A DNA stretch of 64,000 bases from Paralvinella palmiformis (GCA_025642065.1 JAODUP010000225.1:143501-207500); one strand, 5' to 3'; positions 45,041 to 56,126 are shown, counted from the stretch's first letter. Notes: generated by a model from the sequence alone, not told the origin. Program-made: numbers and translations.

Positions 45041-45058
45041 AGTAGAGAGAGAGAGAGA
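44884..45058. repeat. compound TA/TG/GA microsatellite
   Basis: Alternating blocks of TA and TG over about 150 bases, ending in a GA run. The alternating purine-pyrimidine sequence could adopt non-B forms. Confidence 0.92.
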
Positions 45059-45110
45059 GCTATGTTCGAATGTTTGTAACCTAAGACCTCTTGTTGCTGT
45101 CAAATGCCAG

Positions 45111-45197
45111 TAGATGATAGCGCCATGCTTCTACAAGTATCTCTGCAGCTCATCTGCTTCTATATATATTTCCATTTCTGTCTCATCTTGCTACCAA
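45111..45197 (+). repeat. dispersed repeat D3, copy 1
   Basis: GTAGATGATAGCGCCATGCT to TCTCATCTTGCTACCA matches the reverse complement of 55690-55800; both lie beside dinucleotide tracts. Confidence 0.75.
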
Positions 45198-45410
45198 AGG
45201 TTAATAGATCGGTTTGAAATGAGTGTTGATCAAGGGCTGATGTGGACTGCAGCGAAGAAGGAAATCAGAGAAAAGAGGAAAAACGAACAAAAAACACCAT
45301 GCAGCCTCCCAAGATGTTGTCTTAACATTGTTATTATTAATAATTATTAGTTATTGTTGTTAATAACAATAAAAGCCAGGTGTCACGTGACGGTGACGTG
45401 TAAACTTGGC

Positions 45411-45595
45411 ATGATGATGATTGATGTTTTATGGCCACTTTTGTGCACATCGTCGGCTAAATGGGCCGAACGGTAACGAAGGTAATGTAGCGAAGTTAAA
45501 GATGAAACACCCTTCAGATATACTGACGGTGAGATTCGAACTCAGGTGGTAGTGGTCTGTGACCCAACGCGCTACCAGTTAGACCACCGAGAACT
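45411..45595 (-). mobile_element. tRNA-derived SINE, family 1
   Basis: Inverted copy; - strand has GTTCGAATC (B box), TTTCATCTTTAACTTCGC and an ATCATCAT end. Confidence 0.83.
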
Positions 45596-45634
45596 CTGGA
45601 ATGCCGAGATAATTTCAGAAAAATCGTCGGGAAA

Positions 45635-46783
45635 TTGCCCTTCCACTTTCACAGCCGATGGAGAGCCCCTACTCTGTCGGAGAAGGAAAATGGTCGTAAA
45701 GTAACATTCATGGGTCGGGTGCAGTTTGAATCAAATGAATCAACGTTCGGCTGTAGATGTGAAGGAACAAAATGGATCATCGTTGTCAGCCAGAGGTCAA
45801 CGTGGACCAGCAAACTTTGTCATACGGGCGTCAGATGTTGGCTCACTCAAAGTGGATGTCTCTAAGAAAACATTCTTTATCTCATTGACCGAGTGCTTTC
45901 AAGTGGCCATGCGTGCATTGTGGTAGAGATCGTGCACTGTCTGGTTGTATGAAGCTCTACCTGAAGTTCAAAGATTACTGTTTCGGTAACGTGCCCTCAT
46001 TGTCAAGGTCGCCATCCAACAATACGTCACGCGAATGGAAAGTTCCTTGGGAAGAATGTGGGAAACAACAATGCTAATAGCCATGAAAAATCAGTTACCA
46101 ATGCGTGCACTGATAGCTCAGTTGACAGCCAAGACTCTTCATCTGGTAAACAGTGAGCCATGATGATTATGGCACTGCTAATAAGGGTTGAAGGTAGTTC
46201 TAAATTAATTGCAACAATATGCCTTCCTGGATCATCGGAGCAATGTATCAGTTTCTATCAGCAACTCGGGTTCGAAGGTTGCCACGTAAAACAGACCATG
46301 GATACTGTGGGTCCTACTCAGAGTCTGATCACCTACAAGATCCAAGGTCTAGAGATCGCGGGACTTAGATCAGAAGAACAGCGTAAAGTTTCCAGCTACC
46401 TACACAAAGGACAACATAGCTGTATCTATATGATGAGCATTCCAACCACGGATGATCTACAAAATTGGCCACACTTGCGAGACGTTGATCCGCCACAAAT
46501 TGAACCAGACCTAGGTCAGCTCATAGGGAATGGTTTGGCTGATGTTTGTTTTCGGTTAGAAGTCAGAATGGGACCCGTGGACCACCGTTGGGATGGATCT
46601 CGTGGAATTAACATTAACCGCCAAGGCATTAGTCAAAATGTTAACGTGAAAATAATAAACCATGCCGATGTGGCTAGAGTTGAAGAAATCCCGGAGCCGA
46701 AGGACGTGTATGTGAAGTTAGTTAATTCTGAATTCCCCGAGAGGATCGTAGTAGATCAAAGGGTGTATGCTGTGAAAGGTTAA
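45635..46783 (+). pseudogene. decayed Cys-rich intronless coding region, family not recognised
   Basis: The + strand shows coding-like sequence broken by at least two frameshifts and one in-frame TGA (46154-46156). From about 45726 it reads ANFVIRASDVGSLKVDVSKK, then after a frameshift near 45900 KWPCVHCGRDRALSGC and KLYLKFKDYCFGN, then after another shift CPHCQGRHPT, suggesting a Cys/His metal-binding region. Past the stop, an open stretch of about 207 codons (46160-46783) includes CISFYQQLGFEGC and ends YAVKG. No introns were seen, so a retrocopy is possible. I do not recognise the family; the last 207 codons alone could still be expressed, but nothing shows this. Confidence 0.4.
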
Positions 46784-48191
46784 AGAATCTTAACAGCTTG
46801 TGGATGGTCATTGGACAGTTGCGCTTCCATTCAGTGAGCATGTACCCAACAGCCAGCATGTGAGACTATAGGCCGTCTTCAGGAGCCTTCAAAGGAAACT
46901 CATGCCGAAACCAAAGTTTTACGAGGATTGCGACTTATTCGTGCAAACATCCTTTGGACCAAAATAACCCATCCCCACGTATGCGAATGCTAATTTTTCT
47001 GGGGCTAGCAATAGATACGCCCATTATACCCACTGCATCTGTCTTCTCCGCTGACCGACAACCGAGGCGACTATTTACACAAACGATGAAATAACAGTAA
47101 CACAAACGGAACACATTCTAAGTTAAACGGATAAATGGGTGTTTCACGGCAACGGATAATGTTCCCAATCACTCAGAGAGGAGTGGTACAGAAACGGGCA
47201 GTAAAACAAATAGCCAAAGGGTGGTCCCATCCCGAGTGGCCAAACACTCACGAGGTGAAAAACCTCCCAGATATTTGAGGCGAAATATCAATCAATCAAT
47301 CAAAACATTGTTTTACATGAATCTTGGCCAACTATCGAGACATTTAATAATAATAACAACAAAAACAACAACAACGACGATGATGATGATGATGATGATA
47401 ATAATAATAACAACAAGTTAATAAACAAGGGCACTTAATTATCAACATAAACCATTTAGTAACTATGTAGGTCATACCATGAAGCCCTAATTAGAAAAAC
47501 CTAAAACTTAGTCACGTTGAATCACGACTGTTAATTACTCGAGAAACAAACCCATTCATAAATAGGTTAGACTTCAGACTTTAATCTGTTATCTGTTAAT
47601 CTGTTCTAGAAAGTGTGTGTGTGTGGGGGGGGGGGGAGGAGTGATCCACGAGAGCCACAATCGCCTGTTGAGTACAGGCTGACGATCCGAGGTTTTTTAT
47701 GCGATGTCCTTCTGATGGACAAGAGATCGCAGTACAGGTGTCAGATGTTGATTGTTTATTTATGTATTTACTTATCATTTCTCGTACGTGTTTGTAGGAC
47801 AATAATAACAACAACAAAACAAAAATAGTTTGTTTCCACATTTCTCCCGTTTGTTGTTTGTTTTCTTTCTGCGTTAACCGCAACCGCCCTCCAACCCTCA
47901 TGTCATTCACACTTTCCGGTTGTTAACAGATAACGGGTCAATTATTGCCACTCGACTGATGATACTTCACCTGATGGTGACAAGTGTCCAGAACACCAAT
48001 TACGTGATAATAGAACCTTGGCCCTGTTGTTCTCATCTTTGAGTATCTTGCTGTCGTCATAAATAAACAAGCACACGTTATTTTTGTTTACCGAGTGTAG
48101 TACTCGGAAAGGAAAAAATACTCTTTTCGTTAATTTATTTGACAACAGGACAATACGATTGATGAACCTGGGTGATATGTGTTATCATGAA

Positions 48192-48228
<37 letters not shown>
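48192..48228. repeat. TA microsatellite
   Basis: Pure TA run. Confidence 0.9.
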
Positions 48229-48230
<2 letters not shown>

Positions 48231-49077
48231 TAGTCTGCACTCTCTTAAAAGCCTAAATGAGACACTGTCTGGTCTGTCAATGGATAAATGACTCAATTAA
48301 TCAATGAGAAATTTTTTGTGAAATTAACAAACACTTTCAGAAGAAAGGAAAAGAAACCGCATACAATACCACAATAAAGGCCACGAAGCGAATGCGCTTA
48401 ATTAATCCAATACAATACAGCACATTACAATAAATTAAAATTAAATACAAAGTATTTGGAGAACAAAGTTTATTTCGACTCAAATAAAAGACCTAAATTA
48501 ACCACAATAAGCAATTCTAGGTGCATTTTTTCCATACCTGTAACCATTTGTTCTATATGAGTATTCACATTTAATTTGTGACAGCTGATGCACATTTCGG
48601 GTGGCATTTCCGCTAACATTTCCTATTGCTATACGAAGCTGTGTGACACGTACATGCCGAATAATGGAAATCAATCAATAGAACGGCCGTCAGCTCCTTG
48701 ACAATGGATTTTTTTACCCGAAGGCCGCCATTGCCGATCAGTCGTATGAGTCAGGAAATCGATCTATCCAGGTGTGTGTGTGGCTCGAATTAACCAAAGG
48801 CCATCTGGTGATGGTGTTCAATAGGAATCTTCGAAGTCCTTCATCATCACCGCAGCAGCAACAGCAAAATTAGTAGCAGAAGTTGTAACAACAACAACAA
48901 CAACAACAACAGCAAGAGGAATGTAATTTATTAATAAGAGGGTTGTGTGTTTTATGTGCTGATATTTACATTTTGCGTTCGTCCATCCGTCCATCCATCG
49001 CGAATTGTTTGTTGAGGCCCCGTGATGTCCAATCTTAAACCCACTGATTTAGTTAATCTAAGTTAAACACACCCACA

Positions 49078-49135
49078 CACATACCACACACACACACACT
49101 CTCTCTCTCTCTCTCTCTCTCTCCCCCCCTCTCTC
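49078..49135. repeat. CA/CT compound microsatellite
   Basis: CA run followed by CT run and C tract. Confidence 0.88.
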
Positions 49136-50418
49136 AGGCTAAATAGTCTGAGCGTCTTCCAAAGGTTATGAGGCAAAGTGAAAGTTTAAACGTCTTTATG
49201 AGTTTGTAGCCAGACGCCAGACTACCAGAGAGATCTGTGGCGTCTACTTTAGGATCGCTCATTTTGATATATTATGGTAACAGCGGCTGGATGAAATGGC
49301 TCACTTTTTCTGAAGCCTTAGAGTACATTAATTTGGTTACACAAAGTACAAAAAATATATTCATAAACATATAGTATTGTGTAGGAATAAGTGTTACGTG
49401 TCTTGTATTAGCGGGTTTCAGTTTATCTCTGAAAATCGGATATTTATCAAAAACGTCAAGATACAGATATTCCACCTTTGTGTTCTGATTTAAGCAAAGA
49501 ATCGAAGTGTCCCAAGCAACCATTCAATTCGTCATAACGTCCTCACGATAAAGAATAGTTTTGCTTCCATTATGATAATCACATTCACTTTCATGCCATT
49601 GAATACTTAATAATGTTAATGGTGTTCGTTATGTTTAGTCTAAATGCTAACTGGAAGATATAGCCTAGCAGCTACTTAATAGATATAAAATACGCTAATA
49701 ATAATAATAGTAATGTTTTGTACGCAGTTGGAAAGATCTTTTTAGTATTGAACTTTTGTTAATACGATAAAACCGGAATCTTTTTAGATATCAACAAGTT
49801 TAAGCCAGACTGAAAATACAAACATCATTTATTTACAAAACAAACACATATCAATTAAATAACGAATACAAAATAAAAACGATTAAAAATGTCTCGGTCA
49901 ACCAGTAGAAGAACCAAAATTCTCCACATTTCCCGCTGTTCTATAATTTGCTATAGATTACACCAGACGTCGCGACCGCATGACTCACAATCTGCCACTT
50001 CATCCTAAAACGTCACTATTTTTGTTAGTTTTTAACATTAATTTAAAACCTGACACAGGCCGGAGTGAAAACGAGATTATCCATAAACGGGAGCGTGTTT
50101 TTTTAATTGTTATACTTCAAACGAAGACATCGCCTTATAACAAATACCATCACGACAGCTTTGCTGGTTTCTGTGTTTTATAATCGGGTAGCTTTACGTT
50201 TTGTAACCACGTGACGTTATCGTTTTTTGTAAATTTCTATTTTTAGTACGCACCATATGTTTAATCGTTTCCGGTTAACGTTGTTCGAAACGCGAAACGT
50301 GTTGTTTTCCTATTTAAAAAACCCCACAAACGTTTCGTTTGCCAGCTGTTCCGAGCTTAATGCTGGGGAATCTGTTGTAGAACATCAGCTCTGTGTTAGA
50401 TGTTATAAATATAATAAT

Positions 50419-50488
50419 CTCTCTCTCCCATATTCTCTCTCTCTCTCTCTCTCTCTCCCTCACTCATACTCCCCCTCCCTCTCTCTAG
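50419..50488. repeat. CT microsatellite
   Basis: Imperfect CT run ending nine bases before the stop codon of the tail exon. Confidence 0.85.
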
Positions 50489-50496
50489 ACATGATA

Positions 50497-50728
50497 TTAT
50501 TTGTCTTTTAGTTCAGTCTTATAAGAAACGGCGTACAGATCACCAGATGGACCTTCGACATGCTTTAATTGTTTAGTTTCATTTTTAGGTTCCGGATCAA
50601 GAGAGGATGTCTTAGCATCTGGTGTGACGTTAGCATATTCCGGATCACATTTAGTCGGAATAGGAGAACCGGCTTGTTTCTCATAGTTTGTATGTTGCTG
50701 TTCTTTCTTGGCTTGACTTCTCCGTCTT
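50497..50728 (-). CDS. cassette 2 cytoplasmic tail exon
   Basis: Acceptor TTATTCTAG; stop TAA at 50499-50497. Begins RRRRSQAKKEQQ and includes NYEKQ, PEYANV (Y-x-N, Grb2-type) and EGPSGDLYAVSYK before ending KDK. Homologous to EAPSGELYAVSSK in the tail at 61186-61681. Confidence 0.8.
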
Positions 50729-50738
50729 CTAGAATAAT

Positions 50739-50770
<32 letters not shown>

Positions 50771-50845
50771 TAATATTTTTTCTTATTTTGAGTATGTTCT
50801 GAAGCTTTATCAAAATGAAGCAAGTGTCTTAGATCGATAGTATTA

Positions 50846-50906
<61 letters not shown>

Positions 50907-53900
50907 CAAACTATTTTATATTATGTAACATATTACTTACCGAATAACGAAAATAACAGCCGCAATGATTACAGCAATTATTATTATCAAAACGAAAACA
51001 GAAGGTAAGTAAACTGAAAATATAAGTAATTGAATAAATAAATGGATGAATTAATGAACGAATAAACGAATGAATGAACGAACAAAGGAAATAATGAACG
51101 AACACACTCTCACACACACACACGCACACACACACATAACACACACACACACGCGCGCGAGCACAAACACACACGCACAAGCACACGGTAGAACATTTAT
51201 AGTTGTATTTAGATTTATGGAGATAGGTTTCGAAGGATGTTTAGATATGTTGATGCTCTGTGCCTATTGCCTCTTTATATGTACCCGGAAACGCACATTG
51301 CCCGTGCCAGACATCTTATCTATTTCCATCCAGATACCTTATTACACTAATGTAAGAAAGTTATGTCGTTATTACAACATGTTTGAGTCTATTAGCTTTG
51401 TTATGTATAATGTAGAATATATATTGTTGTCCTCTTATGTGGTCTGGCGAAACGACCTATTAATTCATACAATGCTGCTTGATGGATTTATACTCCTGGA
51501 GTCGTTTGTTACTCCGGCAGGCATCTCCATGGGTATTAAGCTGCGGACAGAGTTGTTTTCCCATATTATGAGTAATTAGATTACACTGATATAGGAAATT
51601 TGTTAAATGTATAGCTATTATAATCCCGACGTGTCATTCGCAGTATCGGAGATCTGCCTGAAATCCGCTGTTCTCGACCATGGGTCAAATAGATCAAGTG
51701 GATAGGCGCTTTAATTTAGATCCCACCACACCTAACTACATATACTTAGGGACGCTAAATTAAGCGTGAATGAACGTTCACTTAGTGATGAACGGAAACG
51801 TATTAACTCAGGATTGAGACGATATTTCGTTCTAGTCCAGTAATAATCCATTGTGCAGTATTGCTACTTTGTTTTTTGAGCTAAGGCACTTCACTGCTAC
51901 TTTATATCAGTAGTGTACACGACACAACGTCATCATGTGTTCAACTGAAACTGTTATGTTCGTTAGCGCGCCGAGAGTTCACGAAAGGCACATATTTGCA
52001 TCCTGATAGGTTAACAACTTGGCGACGCCGGTAGTGTGCAGGACACACCTTTGTTGTGTGTTCAACTTAAACTGTTACGTTGGTTGGCGCGCCGAGAGCC
52101 CATAAAAGGGGCAATCTTTTATCCCGATCAAACAACAATTTGGTGACGCCGAGCCTGTCGGATTTGTTTAGCTATTCGAACCCAGAATGGAGCTGAGATC
52201 AGCATCTATGGTATCGAAATGTTTATGTATAGGCTACCTTTGGGCCACAGCAAATTACTGCTGAATATAGACTGTGGTGTCAAAATATTTATATTGTATA
52301 TATGTTAACTTACTATTGAACCATATGCACGTTTTGAAAACTGCGAGCTGTGGTGTCAAATGGAACTTTTTTATATTTTTGCTTCCGCTTTTTGTGCCTA
52401 GCCTACATGAACCGATTCCCTGTGGGCGTGACATATTTGTCGCGTACGAAAAGCGAATTAGCTGGGTCCCACAGGCTGATGAGTAGACCAGACACATCTA
52501 TAGGAGTACGCATATATGTATCAATATGTGGAGGTATGGAGCATTTTATATTTAGATTGATTTATGTATAGTTGTATTTAGGTTTATGGAGGTAGAGGTC
52601 TCGAAGGATGTTTAGATATGTTGATGTTCAGTGGCTGTGCTTCTCTATATGTATCTTAAAACACACACGAAGGCGCACGCACGCACACACAATACACACA
52701 CACAATACACACACATAATACACACATATACATACGCATATACACACATAAATACGCACACACAGAGGTCCATATTACGCATCTATTTGACAAGGAGTGT
52801 ACCACAATAAACCTGCCTAGCTTTATGTATATATGGAAGGTAGTCTAGTTGGCAAGATGGGAACAATATTGCTTATATATCCACTGACCATTCTTTTAAG
52901 GGAGTGTTCCCAGAAATTAAGAAGAACAAATCTTTCACCGTTATTCGTACCCCGCAGTTATTCGTACCCCGCAGTTATTCGTACCCCGCAGTTATTTGTA
53001 CCCCGCAGTTTTTCGTACCACGCAGAGGGCAAGTAAAACATATTAATGTAGCATTACTCAAACAAAACAATCGACCAGATTACCAATTGGAATCGTCATA
53101 GACTACACGGGGCGCCTCCATGGTTTAGTTGGTAGCGTGTTGGACCGCAGATTACTACCACCCGTGTTCGAATCTCGGCGTGGCCATATATAAAGTTTGT
53201 TTCATCTTTGACTCCGCTTCAGTACCTTTGGAGGTCGCTCGGCCCATTTAGCCTGCCATGTGCACAAAAGTGGCTGTAAATCATCAATCATCGTACACTA
53301 CACCTTAAGTTTTTGGTAGATTGTTTACACTCGGTAGGGGTAACATCACACAAACATAGGTACGAGTCAGATTCGAGCCCACAGTCTGAAGGTTTGCACA
53401 GCGCAGTGTTACATCTATTACGTGAATGGAGCACCTTACTATGCCCTGAGAACTAGCATTTCGTGAACGTACACTACTGACTCATCCAACGCGTAGACGA
53501 TCGAAACTTCCGGTGTATTATCTCCCGGACATGGATTAGCAGACGATGTTTTATCTGACACACTACAACAGTTCCTATTCTACCGAACATAAAGTACAAC
53601 TGAAGCTCTTCGACTATGTATTAGTTCAATCAAAGCTAATGTTCAAACTGAGATGTAGAAAATTGCTAATAACTTGGATCGTGACAACGTGACATTCGAA
53701 GTCGTAAATCACGGGACTCGGGTGATTGATACACTAGACATAAATAATATATTAATATCCCGCATGTATTACCGGTAAGGTAAATCTAATTTAAGACAAC
53801 CATTCAGCCTATACTCATAAAGGACGTATGAAATTGTATGGACACATTTGGCGACCCTTATTTGTTACCCTGCAGTCGACCATCTTTCTTGAAAGGGCAG

Positions 53901-53973
53901 CACCATCATTCAACATGCCTGTTCACCGGACATGTTGAAAATACAAATCCCAGGCTTAAAGAATATAATTCAA

Positions 53974-54013
<40 letters not shown>

Positions 54014-55606
54014 CAAACGACAAAGTGGTAAAATGTGTTTATCAATTTGGCATTCACCAAAGCCAGGGGAGGATCACAATCTTAAAACAAGGTAGTGCCA
54101 CTGTAGTAACTAGCGTACTGCAATGTAGACTTTCACATCACAGTTCGAATCCTAGCAATGGTTGTGTCTGCGGGATGTTTAATCTCAGCGATACGTTTGC
54201 TTAGGGATGCTAAATAAACCACCCACTGATAGATTGATTGATTCACCCACTAATTATCATCGGTACCACACTGCCGTTCGAATTAAACACGTTATCAAAG
54301 GGTGGATGGAGTTGAGTTGTTTAGCCTTGACATTGGTCACACCTGGGACATATTATGGGCGACTCAAATATCCCACACATCCCACAAATACGGGTATGAG
54401 TCGGATTCAAACCCACAACTTGGAGGTTTGTAGCGCAGTGCTCTAAGCACTTTGATATCGGGGCGCCCCATTTTTAACGGGTGAGCCGTATGGCGCTCAA
54501 ACTCGGACTTGATCCGTCGTCATGTAACAGGGTCTATATTTAACAATGAAAGGTGCGATGTGCGACGACAAAATGGCTAATAGAGTACTATTGTGGGTAC
54601 CGGAAGATCCTCTCCCGTACTAACCCATAGAGAAAAGGTCACCGGAATATGGGACTTGGGGGACATAATTTATAGAGGTAAACAGTAGTCGAACAAACAC
54701 ACACACGTACGGACGTATACACATGCTAGCAACCATGTCAGCCAAACACACCCAATCATGCACACACACACACACACACACACGCAGATGGAGAGTAGAT
54801 AAACACACACCTGCCATTATATAACATAATATACAATGTGACATTTACATAGCGCCTACCCAAGCACATACCCATCAAGTCGTATCAGGTTCGTATTTTT
54901 ATGGATGATTAAACCAGTCGCCACTTGACAGCATTGCAGTTCCAGAGCCTCGAACCCGCGACCCTTCGGCTCCGAGTCGTGCGCTCTAACTGAGCTATCA
55001 CGGCGTTCACAGTATTAGCGTTTTGTTTGTTTGGTAATTGGGTAAAAGGGATACCTCTATATCTCCCTCAATGTCCCCCTTTATTTTAATAATTATGTGG
55101 CGGGTTTTAACTGTAATTTATACTGATCTTTCAGACAAGTGGCCCCCTTAAAGTAGTTGTTTGTAGTGGAAGTCTTAGCCATCCCGATGAAGGTTTAATA
55201 GGATTGTGTATGTTTTCCATGCATCTCTGAAGATGCATAATCAAGGGCAAGTGGTTTATATTGCAGCTGTATAATAGCTCACTCACTCACTCACTCACTC
55301 GCTCGCTCGCTCGCTCGCTCGCTCACTCACTCACTCACTCACTCACTCACTCACTCACTCACTCACTCACTCACTCACTCACTCGCTCGCTCGCTCGCTC
55401 GCTCGCTCGCTCACTCACTCACTCACTCACTCACTCACAATCATGTTATCGCACACCTTTTAGTAACTTATCTTTGTTGTTTTCAGCAGCCGGCATTTCT
55501 GTTGTTGTAGGGCTTTCTGTTGTGGTTGTGGGCGTTGTGGTGGTTGTCGTGGTGGTGGTTGTTGTAGTGGTTGTTGTAGTTGTTGTTGATGTAGTAGCTG
55601 TTTTTC
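50497..55606 (-). CDS. second stalk/TM/cytoplasmic-tail exon set of a lectin-type receptor (cassette 2)
   Basis: Three - strand exons joined by phase: stalk 55606-55457 (150 nt), TM 51013-50941 (73 nt) and tail 50728-50497 to TAA. The product is a Thr-rich stalk, one membrane helix (YLPSVFVLIIIIAVIIAAVI), a basic stop-transfer RRRRS and a ~75-residue cytoplasmic tail with NYEKQ, EYANV and SGDLYAVS. The order, phases (1-1, 1-2, 2) and 73-nt TM exon match the set at 61186-62308, and both tails carry PSG(D/E)LYAVS. No ectodomain exon was found between 55.6 and 61.1 kb, so this may be an alternative 3' end of the receptor upstream or a partial tandem paralogue. Tyr motifs suggest SH2-protein signalling; this is inference. 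Confidence 0.72.
50850..50902. repeat. TA microsatellite
   Basis: About 52 bases of TA in the intron just after the cassette 2 TM exon donor. Confidence 0.92.
50941..51013 (-). CDS. cassette 2 transmembrane exon
   Basis: Acceptor TATTTTCAG, donor CG|GTAAGT. Encodes one hydrophobic helix of about 24 residues. Same length, start (VYL) and end (codon split CG|) as the TM exon at 61905-61977. Confidence 0.82.
51105..51187. repeat. CA-rich microsatellite
   Basis: CACA/CGCG-rich tract with interruptions, in the long intron of cassette 2. Confidence 0.85.
51200..51298 (+). repeat. dispersed repeat D4, copy 1
   Basis: TTCGAAGGATGTTTAGATAT and flanks match 52568-52668 in the same orientation, about 1.37 kb apart. 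Confidence 0.75.
51908..52152. repeat. two tandem ~123-bp units, LTR-like
   Basis: Each unit has TAGTGTRCA, GTGTTCAACT, GGCGCGCCGAGAG or AGCGCGCCGAGAG and TTGGYGACGCCG. TTGGYGACG resembles a primer-binding-site edge of Ty3/gypsy elements, and CCCATAAAAGG in unit 2 a TATA box. No gag or pol remains nearby. Confidence 0.5.
52568..52668 (+). repeat. dispersed repeat D4, copy 2
   Basis: Second copy of 51200-51298, also followed by CA-rich sequence. Confidence 0.75.
52941..53025. repeat. 17-bp minisatellite, five units
   Basis: Unit TTATTCGTACCCCGCAG; the first three are identical, the last two carry one and two or three changes. Confidence 0.92.
53109..53292 (+). mobile_element. tRNA-derived SINE, family 1
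   Basis: Well preserved: GGCGCCTCCATGGTTTAG, GTTGGTAGCGTG, GTTCGAATC, and a CATCAATCATC end. Confidence 0.87.
53330..53420 (-). mobile_element. tRNA-like SINE, family 3, fragment
   Basis: Contains GAGTCAGATTCGAGCCCACA (a B-box-like core) and AGGTTTGCACAGCGCAGTG, matching parts of 54290-54475. Confidence 0.5.
53975..54010. repeat. ATT microsatellite
   Basis: About 11 tandem ATT units. Confidence 0.9.
54290..54475 (-). mobile_element. tRNA-derived SINE, family 3
   Basis: The - strand begins GGGGCGCCCCGATATC and includes AGTGCTTAGAGCACTGCGC and the B-box-like GGGTTTGAATCC. Related remnants are at 34010-34110, 53330-53420 and about 3940-4090. Confidence 0.6.
54760..54786. repeat. CA microsatellite
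   Basis: Pure CA run. Confidence 0.85.
54855..55008 (-). mobile_element. tRNA-derived SINE with well-preserved tRNA head (family 4)
   Basis: The - strand reads GCCGTGATAGCTCAGTTAG, then GAGCGCACGACTCGGAGC, and GGGTTCGAGGC, i.e. A box, anticodon-like arm and B box. The 3' side does not pair with the GCCGTGA end, so it is not an intact tRNA gene; a ~80-bp body follows. Confidence 0.55.
55278..55438. repeat. compound CTCA/CTCG tetranucleotide array
   Basis: Five alternating blocks: CTCA, CTCG, CTCA, CTCG, CTCA. It ends about 17 bases beyond the donor of the cassette 2 stalk exon, so on the transcribed strand it is a GAGT array at the start of that intron. Confidence 0.93.
55457..55606 (-). CDS. 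cassette 2 stalk exon (Thr-rich, mucin-like)
   Basis: Acceptor TTACTCTAG, donor G|GTGTGC, phase 1-1. Encodes KTATTS, about 18 consecutive Thr, then PTTTTESPTTTEMP and a charged NNKDKLLK. All four Thr codons are used. Such stalks are usually O-glycosylated and hold the domain away from the membrane. Confidence 0.75.
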
Positions 55607-55689
55607 CTAGAGTAATAATAATGATTTCATATTTATGTTGGCAATAAATAAAATACAATAAAACATTAATATCACACGCACGCACATAT

Positions 55690-55800
55690 GGTAGCAAGAT
55701 GAGACAGACACACATATAAACAGATAGACAGACAGATAGAAATATATAGAAGCGGGTGAGATGTAGAAATACTTGGAGAAGCATGGCGCTATCATCTACA
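55690..55800 (-). repeat. dispersed repeat D3, copy 2
   Basis: Reverse complement matches 45111-45197 (GTAGATGATAGCGCCATGCT ... TCTCATCTTGCTACCA), with a longer CTGT-rich middle. Confidence 0.75.
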
Positions 55801-56122
55801 TACACGCGCGCGGGCGCGCGCGCACGTGTTCATATATATACACACACACCACATTATTATCAGACAGGTTTAAACTGTACCGGAAGTTTTATTTCTGTCA
55901 GGTAGGCAACCTGTAATATGGAAGAGAAGAAATATTTTGATTTAGTCATGAAAATATTCTAAAAACATCGATGGGAATGATTAAAAAGATATATGATGAA
56001 TTGATTAATTGAACTCAAATTAATCAACTGAAAAGATTAAACAATAACTTCAATTATGATTCTTATAAAAAGGGATGATGACGATGATATTGCTGCTGAT
56101 GATAATGATAATAGTCATGATG

Positions 56123-56126
<4 letters not shown>

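Larger units (their letters stand above)
43900..45100. other. gene-poor, microsatellite-rich stretch
   Basis: Left of the SLC6 pair. Only simple repeats recognised, listed separately; no exon. Confidence 0.6.
46784..50496. other. non-coding stretch between the decayed coding region and the lectin-receptor 3' exon
   Basis: Holds repeats (AAC/ATG tracts near 47350-47410, G tract near 47627, TA at 48192-48228, AAC near 48890, CA/CT near 49080-49130, CT near 50420-50485). Two - strand open stretches near 47600-47800 and 47942-48145 have some coding flavour but no convincing splice signals. Confidence 0.5.

Noticed and set aside
44855..45103. Open frames of alternating Tyr-Ile or Cys-Val
   Set aside because: Translations of TA/TG microsatellites.
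47942..48145. Possible decayed receptor tail exon (SPSGEVSSVEWQ on the - strand)
   Set aside because: Resembles the PSGELYAVS motif only in PSGE; the Tyr is missing and no TM or stalk exon is nearby.
54940..55008. Intact tRNA gene
   Set aside because: A and B boxes are good, but the acceptor stem does not pair and a SINE-like body follows.
55261..55647. + strand open frame of Ser-Leu-Thr-His repeats and Val runs
   Set aside because: Translation of the CTCA/CTCG array and the antisense of the Thr-rich exon.
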